64,000 bases of DNA, taken from NCBI GenBank assembly GCA_020634165.1, contig JACKCF010000003.1:186001-250000 (forward strand), written 5' to 3'. The DNA comes from Anaerolineaceae bacterium (lineage in GTDB: Bacteria; Chloroflexota; Anaerolineae; Aggregatilineales; Phototrophicaceae). The translations under genes and the position numbers were made by a program. Position 1 is the stretch's first letter. Every line of letters begins with the position of its first letter. Below, in pieces: positions 8,322 through 17,755 of this stretch. Under the pieces are notes generated by a model. The model was not told the origin of the DNA and made no database searches. It worked only from the letters and a program-made list of their open reading frames with translations.

Positions 8322-9899
8322 ATGTTCGTTGCAAGACGATCATGGCTATTGGTGTTGTCGCTGGTGCTGACGTTGAGCCTGTCGATCACACTGACAGCAC
8401 AGGATGGCAATATCCTTTTGTATGGTGGTAATCAGGATATTGATAATATCGACCCGGCTATTGGTGAAAACTATTCTATCAACGCGGCATTACGCAGCCT
8501 GTATGATGCGCTGTTTATCGCTCGTGGTAATGAGATCGTTCCCAATCTGGTCGAATCTTATGAGATTAATGACGACGCGACTGTTTTCACCTTCAAATTG
8601 GTAGAAACAGCCACTTTCAACGACGATGGCAGCCCAGTTAACGCAGAAGCGGTTGCTTACTCGTTCAACCGTGCGATGGAGCTACAAGGCCCACCCACCT
8701 ATCGCTGGGAAGGCATCGTGGACAGTGTTGCCGTTGTCGATGAATACACTGTTGAATTCACACTGACGCAGTCCTTTGCACCGTTCATCGGTACGCTGAC
8801 ACAACTGTATGTCATCAACCCGGCAACCGTAGAAGCCAACCTCGGTGATGACTTCGGCCAGACATATCTCAAAGAGAATGCGGCGGGTTCCGGCCCATTC
8901 GTCCAGGGTCGCTGGGAAATCGGCAACCTGTATGAATTTACGGCTGTAGGCGATTATTGGGGCCAGCGTGCCGGAGACAATCGCATTGATGGCTTCATCT
9001 GGATTATCCAGCGTGAAGGCTCGACACAGGTGAATTCGCTGCTTTCTGGTGAAACCCACGTCGCCGATACGATTGACTTCAGCGATATTGACCGCATCAA
9101 TGAAACGGACGGCTTCCACGTTGAGCAGCACCCTGGCTACCTGATTGATACGCTCAAGTTCAACAATCAGCAGGGGCCGATGTCCGATGTGAATGTCCGT
9201 AAAGCTGTCGCCAGCGCGATGGACTATGCTTCACTGCCGCAAGTACTTGACAATATGATCTGGGTATTGGAAGGTCCACAGCCAGATAATATCCCAGGTT
9301 TCATAGCTGGCTTGCCGATCCCGACCTTTGATCTGGATGCCGCGCGCGAGTATCTGGCTGCTTCTGATTATGCAGATGAATGGGAAGCTGGTACGCTGGC
9401 ACTCGACTATGTTTATGTGACTGACTTCGCAATGGAAGAAATTCCTGGTCTGATCCTGCAAGCGAATCTGGCAGAAATCGGCGTGACACTGAATATGACA
9501 CCGATGCTGTGGCCGGATATGGTCGCTAGCTGCAATACGGTGGAAACTGGCCCGGACATCATCAATATCTACACGGTTCCGGCTTATGCGGACCAGGATG
9601 CCCACTACTATAACCAGTACCACTCCAGTTCCTGGGGCAGCTTTAACTCCTGCAACTTCTACAGCAATGCGCGCGTTGATGAACTGCTGGACGCTGCTCG
9701 CAGCGAAGGCGATGCCGCTGCGCGTGAAGCGATGTATGCCGAAGTACAGGAAATTCTGGTTGAAGATACACCTGCCGCCTGGATGTATAACGAAGCCGGT
9801 ACGATTGCATTCAATGACTGCGTTGGTGGCTTTACCTTCTCGCCAATGTACCCGCTGACGGTGCTCTTCCAGGACCTGACCATGGAGAGCTGTCCATAA
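8322..9899 (+). CDS. Peptide-type ABC importer, solute-binding protein (family 5)
   Basis: A 525-residue exported binding protein of family SBP_bac_5 (DppA/OppA type). The ATG at 8322 follows GGGAGGTAGAAC, and the signal peptide ends near LTAQDG; a start 16 codons upstream lacks a ribosome site. Family segments include DNIDPAIGENYSINAALRSLYDALF and YEINDDATVFTFKL. Members bind peptides, nickel, oligosaccharides or other small compounds. The genes co-transcribed with it (DUF917, HyuA-like) point to a cyclic amide or modified amino acid rather than a plain peptide; this is inference. Confidence 0.88.
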   Translation: MFVARRSWLLVLSLVLTLSLSITLTAQDGNILLYGGNQDIDNIDPAIGENYSINAALRSLYDALFIARGNEIVPNLVESYEINDDATVFTFKLVETATFNDDGSPVNAEAVAYSFNRAMELQGPPTYRWEGIVDSVAVVDEYTVEFTLTQSFAPFIGTLTQLYVINPATVEANLGDDFGQTYLKENAAGSGPFVQGRWEIGNLYEFTAVGDYWGQRAGDNRIDGFIWIIQREGSTQVNSLLSGETHVADTIDFSDIDRINETDGFHVEQHPGYLIDTLKFNNQQGPMSDVNVRKAVASAMDYASLPQVLDNMIWVLEGPQPDNIPGFIAGLPIPTFDLDAAREYLAASDYADEWEAGTLALDYVYVTDFAMEEIPGLILQANLAEIGVTLNMTPMLWPDMVASCNTVETGPDIINIYTVPAYADQDAHYYNQYHSSSWGSFNSCNFYSNARVDELLDAARSEGDAAAREAMYAEVQEILVEDTPAAWMYNEAGTIAFNDCVGGFTFSPMYPLTVLFQDLTMESCP

Positions 9900-9920
9900 T
9901 TCAGTAACTAAAGTAAGTTG

Positions 9921-9951
9921 GGTGTCGCAGGGTGATGCGCCTTGCGGCACC
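9921..9951 (+). terminator. Hairpin after the binding-protein gene
   Basis: GGTGTCGCA pairs with TGCGGCACC (9 bp with one G-U pair) between the binding-protein gene and the first permease gene. No T-run follows. It would partly stop or protect transcripts and raise binding-protein mRNA over permease mRNA. Confidence 0.6.
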
Positions 9952-9993
9952 TATCCATGATCCCAACCCCAGAAATCGAGCGTTTATTGCTCT

Positions 9994-11007
9994 ATGAGTA
10001 TTCAAGTTTATCTTGTTCGCCGCCTCTTTTTGATCATCCCAATCCTGATTGGTTTGAGTCTCATCACGTTTACGATTTCGCGGATTGTGCCGGGCGATCC
10101 GGTCGGTCTGGCGGCTGGACCGCAGGCCACGCCGGAGATTCGTGAACGGTTGGCGGCGGAACTGGGCATGGATAAATCGCTGCCGGAGCAGTACATCAAC
10201 TATATGGCTGGACTGCTGCGCGGCGACTTTGGCGAATCGTTGTATACACGCCGTCAGGTGGCTGACGATCTGCGCACATTCATTCCGGCGACGCTGGAGC
10301 TAACACTGGCGGCCATCATTTTCGCCTCAGCCATTGGCATCCCGATGGGGATAATTTCCGCGCTGTACCAGAACAAGCTGCCAGACCACAGTGCGCGCAT
10401 TCTGTCGCTCTTTTTTGTGAGCTTTCCAGCATTCTGGCTGGCGATGATCTTCCAGACGCAGTTCGGTGTGAACTGGGACCTGGCCCCGGTGAGTGGTCGC
10501 TTCCCGCGATTGGATATTCCGCCGAACCAGATTACGGGCTTGCTCACTGTCGATAGCCTGCTGGCACTGGACTTCGCCTCGTTTGGGCGGGCACTGGAAC
10601 ATTTGTGGCTGCCGGCACTTGTGCTGTCCTTCGGGGCGCTGGCGAGCATCACGCGCATCACACGCGCCAGTATGCTGGAAGCCCTCAACAACGATTCCGT
10701 GAAGACCGAGCGTGCCATCGGCATCCCCTGGCGTGTGATTGTGCTCAAGTATGTGCTGCGCAATGCCTTCATCGCCACGCTGACGATTATCTCGCTGGAA
10801 TTCGGCTGGCTGATGGCCGGGGCTGTACTGGTGGAATCGATCTTCGACTGGCCAGGGCTGGGCCTGTATCTGGTGGAGTCGTCCCTGCGGCTAGATTTCC
10901 AGCCGATTATGGGCATCACCATGATGTATGGCATCATTTTCAGTCTGGTCAATATTCTGACAGATGTGGCATACGGCATCATTGACCCTAGAATTCGTTA
11001 CGGCTGA
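9994..11007 (+). CDS. Peptide-type ABC importer, permease (DppB-like)
   Basis: A 337-residue membrane protein of the DppB/OppB family with about six transmembrane segments. The N-terminus (YLVRRLFLIIPILIGLSLI) and the segment RIVPGDPVGLAAG are typical. The cytoplasmic coupling loop is in TRASMLEALNNDSVKTERAIGIP and the end DVAYGIIDPRIRYG is the classic family C-terminus. It pairs with the next gene product to form the translocation channel. Six bases separate the two genes. Confidence 0.92.
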   Translation: MSIQVYLVRRLFLIIPILIGLSLITFTISRIVPGDPVGLAAGPQATPEIRERLAAELGMDKSLPEQYINYMAGLLRGDFGESLYTRRQVADDLRTFIPATLELTLAAIIFASAIGIPMGIISALYQNKLPDHSARILSLFFVSFPAFWLAMIFQTQFGVNWDLAPVSGRFPRLDIPPNQITGLLTVDSLLALDFASFGRALEHLWLPALVLSFGALASITRITRASMLEALNNDSVKTERAIGIPWRVIVLKYVLRNAFIATLTIISLEFGWLMAGAVLVESIFDWPGLGLYLVESSLRLDFQPIMGITMMYGIIFSLVNILTDVAYGIIDPRIRYG

Positions 11008-11013
11008 TCTACT

Positions 11014-11922
11014 ATGGCTGATTTTATCACTGACGACAAACCAGTCTCTATCGACGATGGACGCAGTCATCGCTGGGAAAACCTGCGACGCGGAGTGTAT
11101 CGCTTTCGCAGCAATACCATGTCGATGCTCGGCCTGAGCATTCTGGTGTTCATCTTCGCTGTTGCGATCCTCGCGCCGTATATTGCTCCTTATCCCAAGG
11201 ATGCGACAACGGGCGTTAATCCGGTGGCGCGCTTTACCGAGCCGGGCGCGGAACATCCCTTTGGCACAGACCGCATTGGCCGCGATATTTTCAGCCGCGT
11301 GTTGATTGGCACCGGACTGGCACTGAAGGTCGGGACGACGATTATCGTGCTGGCAACCAGCATCGGCGTGACGATTGGCGCAGTCGCGGCGTATTTCGGC
11401 GGCTGGGTCGATGAATTATTGATGCGCTTTACGGATATTTTCCTGACAGTGCCAGGGTTGGTGCTGGCGATTGCGGTGACTGCCGCACTCGGTCGCGGCA
11501 TCGACAACGCCATGATTGGCATTGCACTGGTGTGGTGGCCCGGATTTGCGCGGCTGACACGCAGCCAGGTGATTTCGATTAAAGAAGAGCCGTATGTTGA
11601 AGCCATTCGTGGGCTGGGTGCTGGCAATTTGCGCATTCTGTTTCGTCATATTCTGCCGAATGCGATTTCGCCGATTATCGTCAAGATGACGACCGATTTT
11701 GGGTTCGCTGTGCTGACCGCCGCCGCGCTGGGATTCATCGGCGTGGGCGCGCAACCACCGACGCCCGAATGGGGTGCAATGATTAATGAGGGGCGCGATT
11801 ACTTCCCGGATGAATGGTGGATCGCGACCTTCCCTGGGCTGGCGATCTGGCTGATGGTCTTTAGCTGGAACCTGCTTGGCGATGGTTTACGCGATGTACT
11901 CGACCCCCGTTCCAGGCGATAG
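11014..11922 (+). CDS. Peptide-type ABC importer, permease (DppC-like)
   Basis: A 302-residue DppC/OppC-type permease. After a cytoplasmic N-terminus and the first membrane span comes HPFGTDRIGRDIFSRVLIG, the family hallmark. The coupling loop is SIKEEPYVEAIRGLGAGNLRI and the end is GDGLRDVLDPRSRR. Size and motifs are normal for the family. It acts with the DppB-like permease and the two ATPases encoded next. Confidence 0.92.
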   Translation: MADFITDDKPVSIDDGRSHRWENLRRGVYRFRSNTMSMLGLSILVFIFAVAILAPYIAPYPKDATTGVNPVARFTEPGAEHPFGTDRIGRDIFSRVLIGTGLALKVGTTIIVLATSIGVTIGAVAAYFGGWVDELLMRFTDIFLTVPGLVLAIAVTAALGRGIDNAMIGIALVWWPGFARLTRSQVISIKEEPYVEAIRGLGAGNLRILFRHILPNAISPIIVKMTTDFGFAVLTAAALGFIGVGAQPPTPEWGAMINEGRDYFPDEWWIATFPGLAIWLMVFSWNLLGDGLRDVLDPRSRR

Positions 11923-11934
11923 GTAGGCATCATT

Positions 11935-12975
11935 ATGGCAGAAAAACTACTGGAAATCCGCGACCTGCACCTGGAATTTAAGACGTTTGATGGCGTCGCC
12001 AAAGTGCTGGCTGGCGTCGATCTGACTTTGCATCGGGGCGATGTCTACGGGCTGGTTGGCGAAACAGGCTGCGGCAAGTCGATGACCGCGCTGTCGATTC
12101 CGCGACTGATCCCGATGCCGCCGGGGCGCATTACCCAGGGTGAAATCATCTTCAATGGGGAAAATCTGCTGGAAAAAAGTGAAGGCCAGATGGAGCGCTT
12201 CAGGGCGAAGCACCTGGGCGTCATTTTTCAGGACCCCGTGACCAATCTGAACCCAATGTTCACGGTGCGTGAACAACTCATCGACGCGGTGATCTTCCAG
12301 CAGCATTATGGCACAACGAATAACGCGCTGTGGCGAGCAGTGATGCCTTCCGCAAGGCAGCGACGCAAAGACGCCCTGCAACGCGCTATCGAACTGCTTG
12401 ATCTGGTCGGCATTCCGCAGGCGGCGACGCGCATCCATGACTATCCGCATCAGTTCAGCGGCGGCATGCGGCAGCGGGTGCTGATCGCGATGGCCTTAGC
12501 AGGTGAACCCGATTTGCTCATCGCTGACGAGCCAACCACTGCGCTGGATGTGACGATCCAGGCGCAGATTTTGCGACTCATTAAATCGCTGGTAAAGAAA
12601 CTCGGTCTGACGGTGCTGCTCATCACCCATAATTTAGGTGTGGTCGCCAAGACATGCGAAAAAGTGGCGGTGATGTACAGCGGTCGCGTCATCGAAGAAT
12701 CGCCTGTACGCGAGCTGTTCCGTAATCCCAAGCATCCCTATACCCAGGGACTCATCCAGGCCGTGCCGCGCAAAGAATCCAACCGAGGCGGTTTGATCGG
12801 CATTCCAGGCACGATTCCCGATTTGAACCATCCACCAGCGGGGTGCCGTTTTCATCCGCGCTGCCCACATGTGATGGCCCCATGCCGGACGACAGTGCCA
12901 TCAGCAAGCGCCATGACCAGCGCGCACAATGTGTATTGCCATCTGTACCCGCAAATGGATGAGGTGGCGACGTGA
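11935..12975 (+). CDS. Peptide-type ABC importer, ATPase (DppD-like)
   Basis: A 346-residue ATPase. Walker A is GETGCGKSM, the signature is SGGMRQR and Walker B is LLIADEPTTALDV. The C-terminal oligopeptide-transporter domain has the cysteine pattern CRFHPRCPHVMAPC, which in relatives has been linked to an iron-sulfur site. It works as a heterodimer with the following ATPase. Its stop overlaps the GTG start of that gene by four bases (GTGA). Confidence 0.92.
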   Translation: MAEKLLEIRDLHLEFKTFDGVAKVLAGVDLTLHRGDVYGLVGETGCGKSMTALSIPRLIPMPPGRITQGEIIFNGENLLEKSEGQMERFRAKHLGVIFQDPVTNLNPMFTVREQLIDAVIFQQHYGTTNNALWRAVMPSARQRRKDALQRAIELLDLVGIPQAATRIHDYPHQFSGGMRQRVLIAMALAGEPDLLIADEPTTALDVTIQAQILRLIKSLVKKLGLTVLLITHNLGVVAKTCEKVAVMYSGRVIEESPVRELFRNPKHPYTQGLIQAVPRKESNRGGLIGIPGTIPDLNHPPAGCRFHPRCPHVMAPCRTTVPSASAMTSAHNVYCHLYPQMDEVAT

Positions 12976-13991
12976 AAGACGCGAAATCAAAACAACCGAT
13001 TCTCGATGTCAAAAATCTGAAGATGTACTTCCCGATTAAGGGCGGCCTACTCAATCGCAAGATTGACGACTTTAAAGCGGTCGATGATGTTTCGTTCAGC
13101 ATCCAGCGTGGCAAAACGTTCGGGCTGGTTGGCGAATCGGGTTCCGGCAAGACGACAGTTGGCAAGTGCATCCTGCGGCTGGTGGAGCCGACATCGGGCC
13201 AGATTATCTTTGATGGTGCGGACCTGACCAGGCTCAATGCAGGTCAGATGCGCGACCAACGTACCCATATGCAGATGATCTACCAGGCGCCAGCAGCATC
13301 GCTCAACCGACGCATGACCATCGGCCAGATTATCGGCGAGGCGTTGTGGCTGCATGAGCGTTTGAATGCGCGTGATCGGCGCAAGCGAGTGCTGGAACTG
13401 CTGGACATCGTCGGGCTGAAATCCGAGCATTATTATCGCTACCCGCATGAGTTCAGTGGGGGGCAGCAGCAGCGCGTCGGGATCGCACGCGCGTTAGCTG
13501 TTCAGCCGCAACTGCTCATTCTGGATGAGCCAACCAGTGCGCTGGATGTTTCTGTGCAGGCGCAAATACTCAACCTGTTGCAGCAGCTACAGGACGAATT
13601 CGACCTGACCTACCTGTTCATCTCGCATGATCTGGGTGTGGTACGTTATATGTGCGATGAGATCGGCCTGTTATACCTGGGCAAACTGGTCGAGGTCGCT
13701 GATTCCGAAACCATCTTCGAGCAGCCCAAGCATCCATATACCCAGGCGCTTATCTCAGCGATTCCTGACCCGGACCCAGACATCACGCGCGAAGAGATCA
13801 TCCTGACGGGCGACATCCATACCAAAGTAAGCGATATAGGCTGCCCGTTTGCGCCGCGATGCCATGCAGCTAAAGTTCCTGCTTGCGACACCGCGCTGCC
13901 GCCGCTGGTCAATACCAATGAGAATCACTTCGTTGCCTGCCATCTGCATCTGGCTGACGAAGATGCACCGCAAAAGGAAGCTTATGCTTAG
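12972..13991 (+). CDS. Peptide-type ABC importer, ATPase (DppF-like)
   Basis: A 339-residue ATPase opening with a GTG start. Walker A is GESGSGKTT, the signature SGGQQQR and Walker B LLILDEPTSALDV. The C-terminal domain keeps a shorter cysteine pattern (GCPFAPRCHAAKVPAC). It is the partner of the DppD-like ATPase. The start codon of the first DUF917 gene lies inside its last codons (8-base overlap), so transporter and enzymes are translated as one coupled set. Confidence 0.92.
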   Translation: MKDAKSKQPILDVKNLKMYFPIKGGLLNRKIDDFKAVDDVSFSIQRGKTFGLVGESGSGKTTVGKCILRLVEPTSGQIIFDGADLTRLNAGQMRDQRTHMQMIYQAPAASLNRRMTIGQIIGEALWLHERLNARDRRKRVLELLDIVGLKSEHYYRYPHEFSGGQQQRVGIARALAVQPQLLILDEPTSALDVSVQAQILNLLQQLQDEFDLTYLFISHDLGVVRYMCDEIGLLYLGKLVEVADSETIFEQPKHPYTQALISAIPDPDPDITREEIILTGDIHTKVSDIGCPFAPRCHAAKVPACDTALPPLVNTNENHFVACHLHLADEDAPQKEAYA

Positions 13992-15081
13992 TCAGGTTGG
14001 GTTGGACGACATCACGCCAATTGCGATTGGCGCGGGCATCCTGGGAACAGGCGGTGGTGGCAATCCCTATCTAGGCAGCCTGCATCTGCGCCAACTGATT
14101 AAAGAATACGGTCCTCAGACAACCATCAACCCGTATGATCTGGCGGACGATGCCAAGGTGGTCATCGTTGGTGGCATTGGCGCGCCCACCGTTAGCATCG
14201 AGAAGCTTTCCGAAGGCACGGAAATGCTCAGGGCAATTCGCTTGCTTGAAAAGCACCTGCGTGAGCAGTTCGACGCGATTGTGATTGCGGAAATCGGCGG
14301 GTCTAATTCGATGAATCCCATGATTGCAGGCTTGCAGGCGGGCATCCCCACGATTGACAGCGACAGTATGGGGCGGGCCTTCCCGGAAATTCAGATGTCG
14401 TCGTTCCTGTTTAATGACGATGTGCGCGTGGCCCCCTTCGCCATGACAGATGCGCGCGGCACCAATGTAGTCGTTCCGCAGACGACCAGCGACAAATGGG
14501 CCGAACGGATCGCGCGTAATCTGGTGGTTAGCATGGGGGCACGCGGCGCTCTGGCGGATACGGTCATGACAGGGGCACAGGTCAAAGAATATGGCATTCA
14601 CTATACGCTGACACTGGCACATGCCCTGGGCAGGCAGGTGATGCAATCGCAGAAAGATGGCGATGATGTGCCGCAGGTAATCGCTGACATGCTGGAAGGC
14701 AGGCTCCTTCTGCGTGGCAAGATCGTCGATGTTGAGCGGCGCACGACCAAAGGCTTCGCGCGCGGCACCGTCACGATAAACAGTCATAGCGGCAGCGATC
14801 AACTCAAAATCGAGCTGCAAAATGAGTTTTTGATCGCCTATATGAATGGTGAGGCCATTGTCACCGTACCCGATTTGATCTGCATTGTGACGGAAGAAAC
14901 GGGCGAGCCTGTCACGACGGAGCTATTGCGCTATGGCACGCGGGTCGCTGTTATGGGTGTACCTGCTCCGGAAAAGCTCAAGACAGCGCAAGCGCTGGAT
15001 GTCGTTGGACCCAAAGCGTTTGGCTACGACGAAGTATTCAAGCCACTGCCGGGTGGCGTCATTGGTAAGGAACTATTCTGA
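13984..15081 (+). CDS. DUF917 family protein, copy 1
   Basis: A 365-residue protein of the DUF917 family (PF06032). The N-terminal segment IAIGAGILGTGGGGNPYLG with its glycine run, the DSDSMGRAFPEIQMSS segment and VTVPDLIC near the C-terminus are shared with the other two copies below. The family has been linked to S-methyl-thiohydantoin desulfurase activity and to hydantoin-type metabolism; the exact reaction here is unknown. The ATG at 13984 overlaps the ATPase gene end; a longer in-frame reading upstream does not resemble the family. Cytosolic. Confidence 0.85.
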   Translation: MLSQVGLDDITPIAIGAGILGTGGGGNPYLGSLHLRQLIKEYGPQTTINPYDLADDAKVVIVGGIGAPTVSIEKLSEGTEMLRAIRLLEKHLREQFDAIVIAEIGGSNSMNPMIAGLQAGIPTIDSDSMGRAFPEIQMSSFLFNDDVRVAPFAMTDARGTNVVVPQTTSDKWAERIARNLVVSMGARGALADTVMTGAQVKEYGIHYTLTLAHALGRQVMQSQKDGDDVPQVIADMLEGRLLLRGKIVDVERRTTKGFARGTVTINSHSGSDQLKIELQNEFLIAYMNGEAIVTVPDLICIVTEETGEPVTTELLRYGTRVAVMGVPAPEKLKTAQALDVVGPKAFGYDEVFKPLPGGVIGKELF

Positions 15082-15130
15082 TTCGGTCAATTGACCTGTT
15101 GGGTTTACTCGATTCATAAAGGAGTTTTTT

Positions 15131-16672
15131 GTGAAAATAGGAATTGATGTTGGCGGGACCAACACCGATGCCGTCCTGATGGATGGTCGGACGGTCGTCG
15201 CCTGGACCAAGTCACCAACAACATCCGATGTGACATCGGGCATTATCAGCGCGTTGAAGACGATCATCGCAGATGCCAACCTGGATGTGGCGCAGGTCGA
15301 TGGCGTCATGATCGGCACGACGCACTTCACCAATGCGGTCGTCGAGCGCAAGCACTTACAGCCAACGGCCTGTATTCGGTTGGGATTGCCTGCTACGGTC
15401 TGCCTGCCGCCGATGGTCGATTGGCCGGATGATCTGCGGGAAGAGATCGGCGGCCACTATTACCTGGCACACGGCGGCCATGAGTTCGATGGGCGCGAAA
15501 TTTCGCCATTTAACGAAGAAGAAATCCGCCAAATCGCGCAGCAGATCAAGGATCAGGGTATTACGGCGATTGCGATTTCTTCAGTCTTTTCGCCAGTGAA
15601 CACGATCTTCGAGACGCAGACAGCCGACATCGTGCGCGAGGTCATTCCTGATGCCAATATCACGCTATCGAGCGAGATCGGGCGCATTGGTCTGCTGGAG
15701 CGCGAAAACGCGGCCATCATGAATTCCTGCCTGCGTGAATTGGCGGGCCGCACAGTGAACGGCTTCAAGAATGCACTGGCTGAAATGAATATCACAGCGC
15801 CGTTCTTCATCAGCCAGAATGACGGCACGCTGATGAATGCTGATTTCGCGGCTGAATATCCGGTGCTGACCTTCGCATCAGGTCCGACGAACAGTATGCG
15901 CGGCGCGGCCTTCCTGAGTGGGCTGAAAGATGCCATTGTGGTTGATGTTGGTGGTACAACAACCGATGTTGGTGTATTGCAAAATGGCTTCCCGCGAGTA
16001 GCAGCACTGGCCGTCGATATTGGCGGCGTCCGTACCAATTTCCGTATGCCGGATACTTACTCGATTGGTCTGGGTGGCGGCAGTCTGGTCGAAAGAGACC
16101 CGATCAAGGTTGGGCCACGCAGCGTGGGTTATGAAATCACTGAGAAGGCGCTGGTCTTCGGCGGTGATATTCTGACGGCAACCGATATCCTGGTGGCAAC
16201 GGGCAAAGCCGATGTGGGCGATGCTGCCAAAGTGGCCTCTGTGGGCAAAGATTTCGCTTCCCAAGTTGAAGCGGAAATCATGGATATGACTACTATCGCC
16301 GTTGATCGGATGAAAACGAGCGCGACTCCTGTTCCAGTGGTGGTGGTTGGCGGCGGCAGCATCCTGATTCAGAAGGATATTCCTGGCTCATCGGAACTGA
16401 TTAAGCCGAGCCACTTTTCGGTCGCGAATGCGATTGGCGCGGCGATTGCCCAGGTCGGCGGCGAGTGTGACCGCATCTTCTCGCTGGCGGAAATGTCGCG
16501 CGATGAAGCGCTCGACCAGGCCAAGAAGGAAGCCTCAGATCGGGCGATTGCTGCTGGTGCCACACCTGAGAGCATTGAAATCGTCGATGTCGAAGAAGTC
16601 CCACTCGCTTATTTACCCGGCAATGCGACCCGTATCATGGTCAAAGCAGTCGGCGACCTGAAGGGAAGCTAA
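15131..16672 (+). CDS. Hydantoinase/oxoprolinase family protein (HyuA-like)
   Basis: A 513-residue member of the hydantoinase A/5-oxoprolinase family, with a GTG start preceded by AAAGGAG. The N-terminus KIGIDVGGTNTDAVLMDG is the actin-type nucleotide-binding loop, IVVDVGGTTTDVGVLQNG is a second phosphate loop, and GLGGGSLVERD is typical. Relatives open cyclic amides or carboxylate ketones with ATP. It is shorter than many full-length HyuA proteins (often near 700). It sits between DUF917 genes, a neighbourhood often seen for this family, and may act on the same compound. Confidence 0.85.
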   Translation: MKIGIDVGGTNTDAVLMDGRTVVAWTKSPTTSDVTSGIISALKTIIADANLDVAQVDGVMIGTTHFTNAVVERKHLQPTACIRLGLPATVCLPPMVDWPDDLREEIGGHYYLAHGGHEFDGREISPFNEEEIRQIAQQIKDQGITAIAISSVFSPVNTIFETQTADIVREVIPDANITLSSEIGRIGLLERENAAIMNSCLRELAGRTVNGFKNALAEMNITAPFFISQNDGTLMNADFAAEYPVLTFASGPTNSMRGAAFLSGLKDAIVVDVGGTTTDVGVLQNGFPRVAALAVDIGGVRTNFRMPDTYSIGLGGGSLVERDPIKVGPRSVGYEITEKALVFGGDILTATDILVATGKADVGDAAKVASVGKDFASQVEAEIMDMTTIAVDRMKTSATPVPVVVVGGGSILIQKDIPGSSELIKPSHFSVANAIGAAIAQVGGECDRIFSLAEMSRDEALDQAKKEASDRAIAAGATPESIEIVDVEEVPLAYLPGNATRIMVKAVGDLKGS

Positions 16673-16675
16673 ATT

Positions 16676-17755
16676 ATGCGAATCATTGATGAAAATACCC
16701 TGGAAGACCTGGCCTTAGGTGCAGCCGTCCTGGGAACGGGCGGCGGCGGCGACCCTTATATTGGCAAGCTAATGGCACGACAGGCGATCCGTGATTATGG
16801 TCCAGTTGAGATGTACACGCTCGATGAACTGGCGGATGACGATCTGATTGTGCCTACGGCTATGATGGGCGCGCCAACCGTCATGCTGGAAAAGATGCCG
16901 AATGGTGACGACATCATCAATGCCTTTGAATCGGTCGGGAAATATATTGGCAAGCCGATTAAAGCGACGATGAGTATCGAAGCCGGTGGGCTAAACTCGG
17001 TTGTGCCGATTTATGTGGCTGCTCGCAAACGGATTCCGCTGGTGGATTGTGATGGCATGGGCCGCGCCTTCCCGGAAATTCAGATGGTGACACATACCCT
17101 TTTTGGCATTTCCGCAACGCCAATGGCCATGTCCGATGAGCGCGGCAATACCGTGCTGATGGAGACCATCAACAACAACTGGACAGAAACGTTTGCACGC
17201 AGCATCACGGTCAATATGGGCGCGATGGCCATGATTGCCCTGTATGCGGCGACCGTTGGACAACTGAAGCAAGCAGCTATCCCTGGCACCATGTCGTATG
17301 CGATGGATATTGGCAAAGTGATTCAGAAAGCGCGCGTTCAGGAAGATGACCCAGTGAATACGGTGCGCGAGGCCGTCGGTGGCTATCTGGTGTTCAAAGG
17401 CAAAATCGGCGATGTTCAACGACGGACGGAGGGCGGTTTCGCTAAGGGTGATGCTTTCATAGATGGCATCGATGCGTATAGCGGCCAGAAGCTGCAACTC
17501 AGCTTCCAGAATGAACATCTGGCAGTGCGAATTGATGGCGAATATCGTGTGACCGTGCCGGACCTGATCGCCCTGCTGGATGTCGATACGGGCGAGCCAA
17601 TCACGACTGAAAGTATGCGCTACGGCTTCCGTGTGGCAGTGATTGCCTTCCCCAGTAATGAAAAATGGCGCACACCGGAAGGTATCGCGCTGGTAGGACC
17701 GCGTTACTTTGGCTATGACGTGGACTTCGTTCCGGTTGAGGAGCGGTTCGGTTAA
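16676..17755 (+). CDS. DUF917 family protein, copy 2
   Basis: A 359-residue paralogue of the first DUF917 protein. It shows the same landmarks: ALGAAVLGTGGGGDPYIG, DCDGMGRAFPEIQMVT and VTVPDLIALLDVDTGEP. It begins four bases after the HyuA-like stop and overlaps the third copy by one base. It differs from copies 1 and 3 in the middle (VVPIYVAARKRIPLVDC instead of the NPMIAGLQAG-type segment), so the copies are not recent duplicates and may form hetero-oligomers or act on different intermediates. Confidence 0.85.
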   Translation: MRIIDENTLEDLALGAAVLGTGGGGDPYIGKLMARQAIRDYGPVEMYTLDELADDDLIVPTAMMGAPTVMLEKMPNGDDIINAFESVGKYIGKPIKATMSIEAGGLNSVVPIYVAARKRIPLVDCDGMGRAFPEIQMVTHTLFGISATPMAMSDERGNTVLMETINNNWTETFARSITVNMGAMAMIALYAATVGQLKQAAIPGTMSYAMDIGKVIQKARVQEDDPVNTVREAVGGYLVFKGKIGDVQRRTEGGFAKGDAFIDGIDAYSGQKLQLSFQNEHLAVRIDGEYRVTVPDLIALLDVDTGEPITTESMRYGFRVAVIAFPSNEKWRTPEGIALVGPRYFGYDVDFVPVEERFG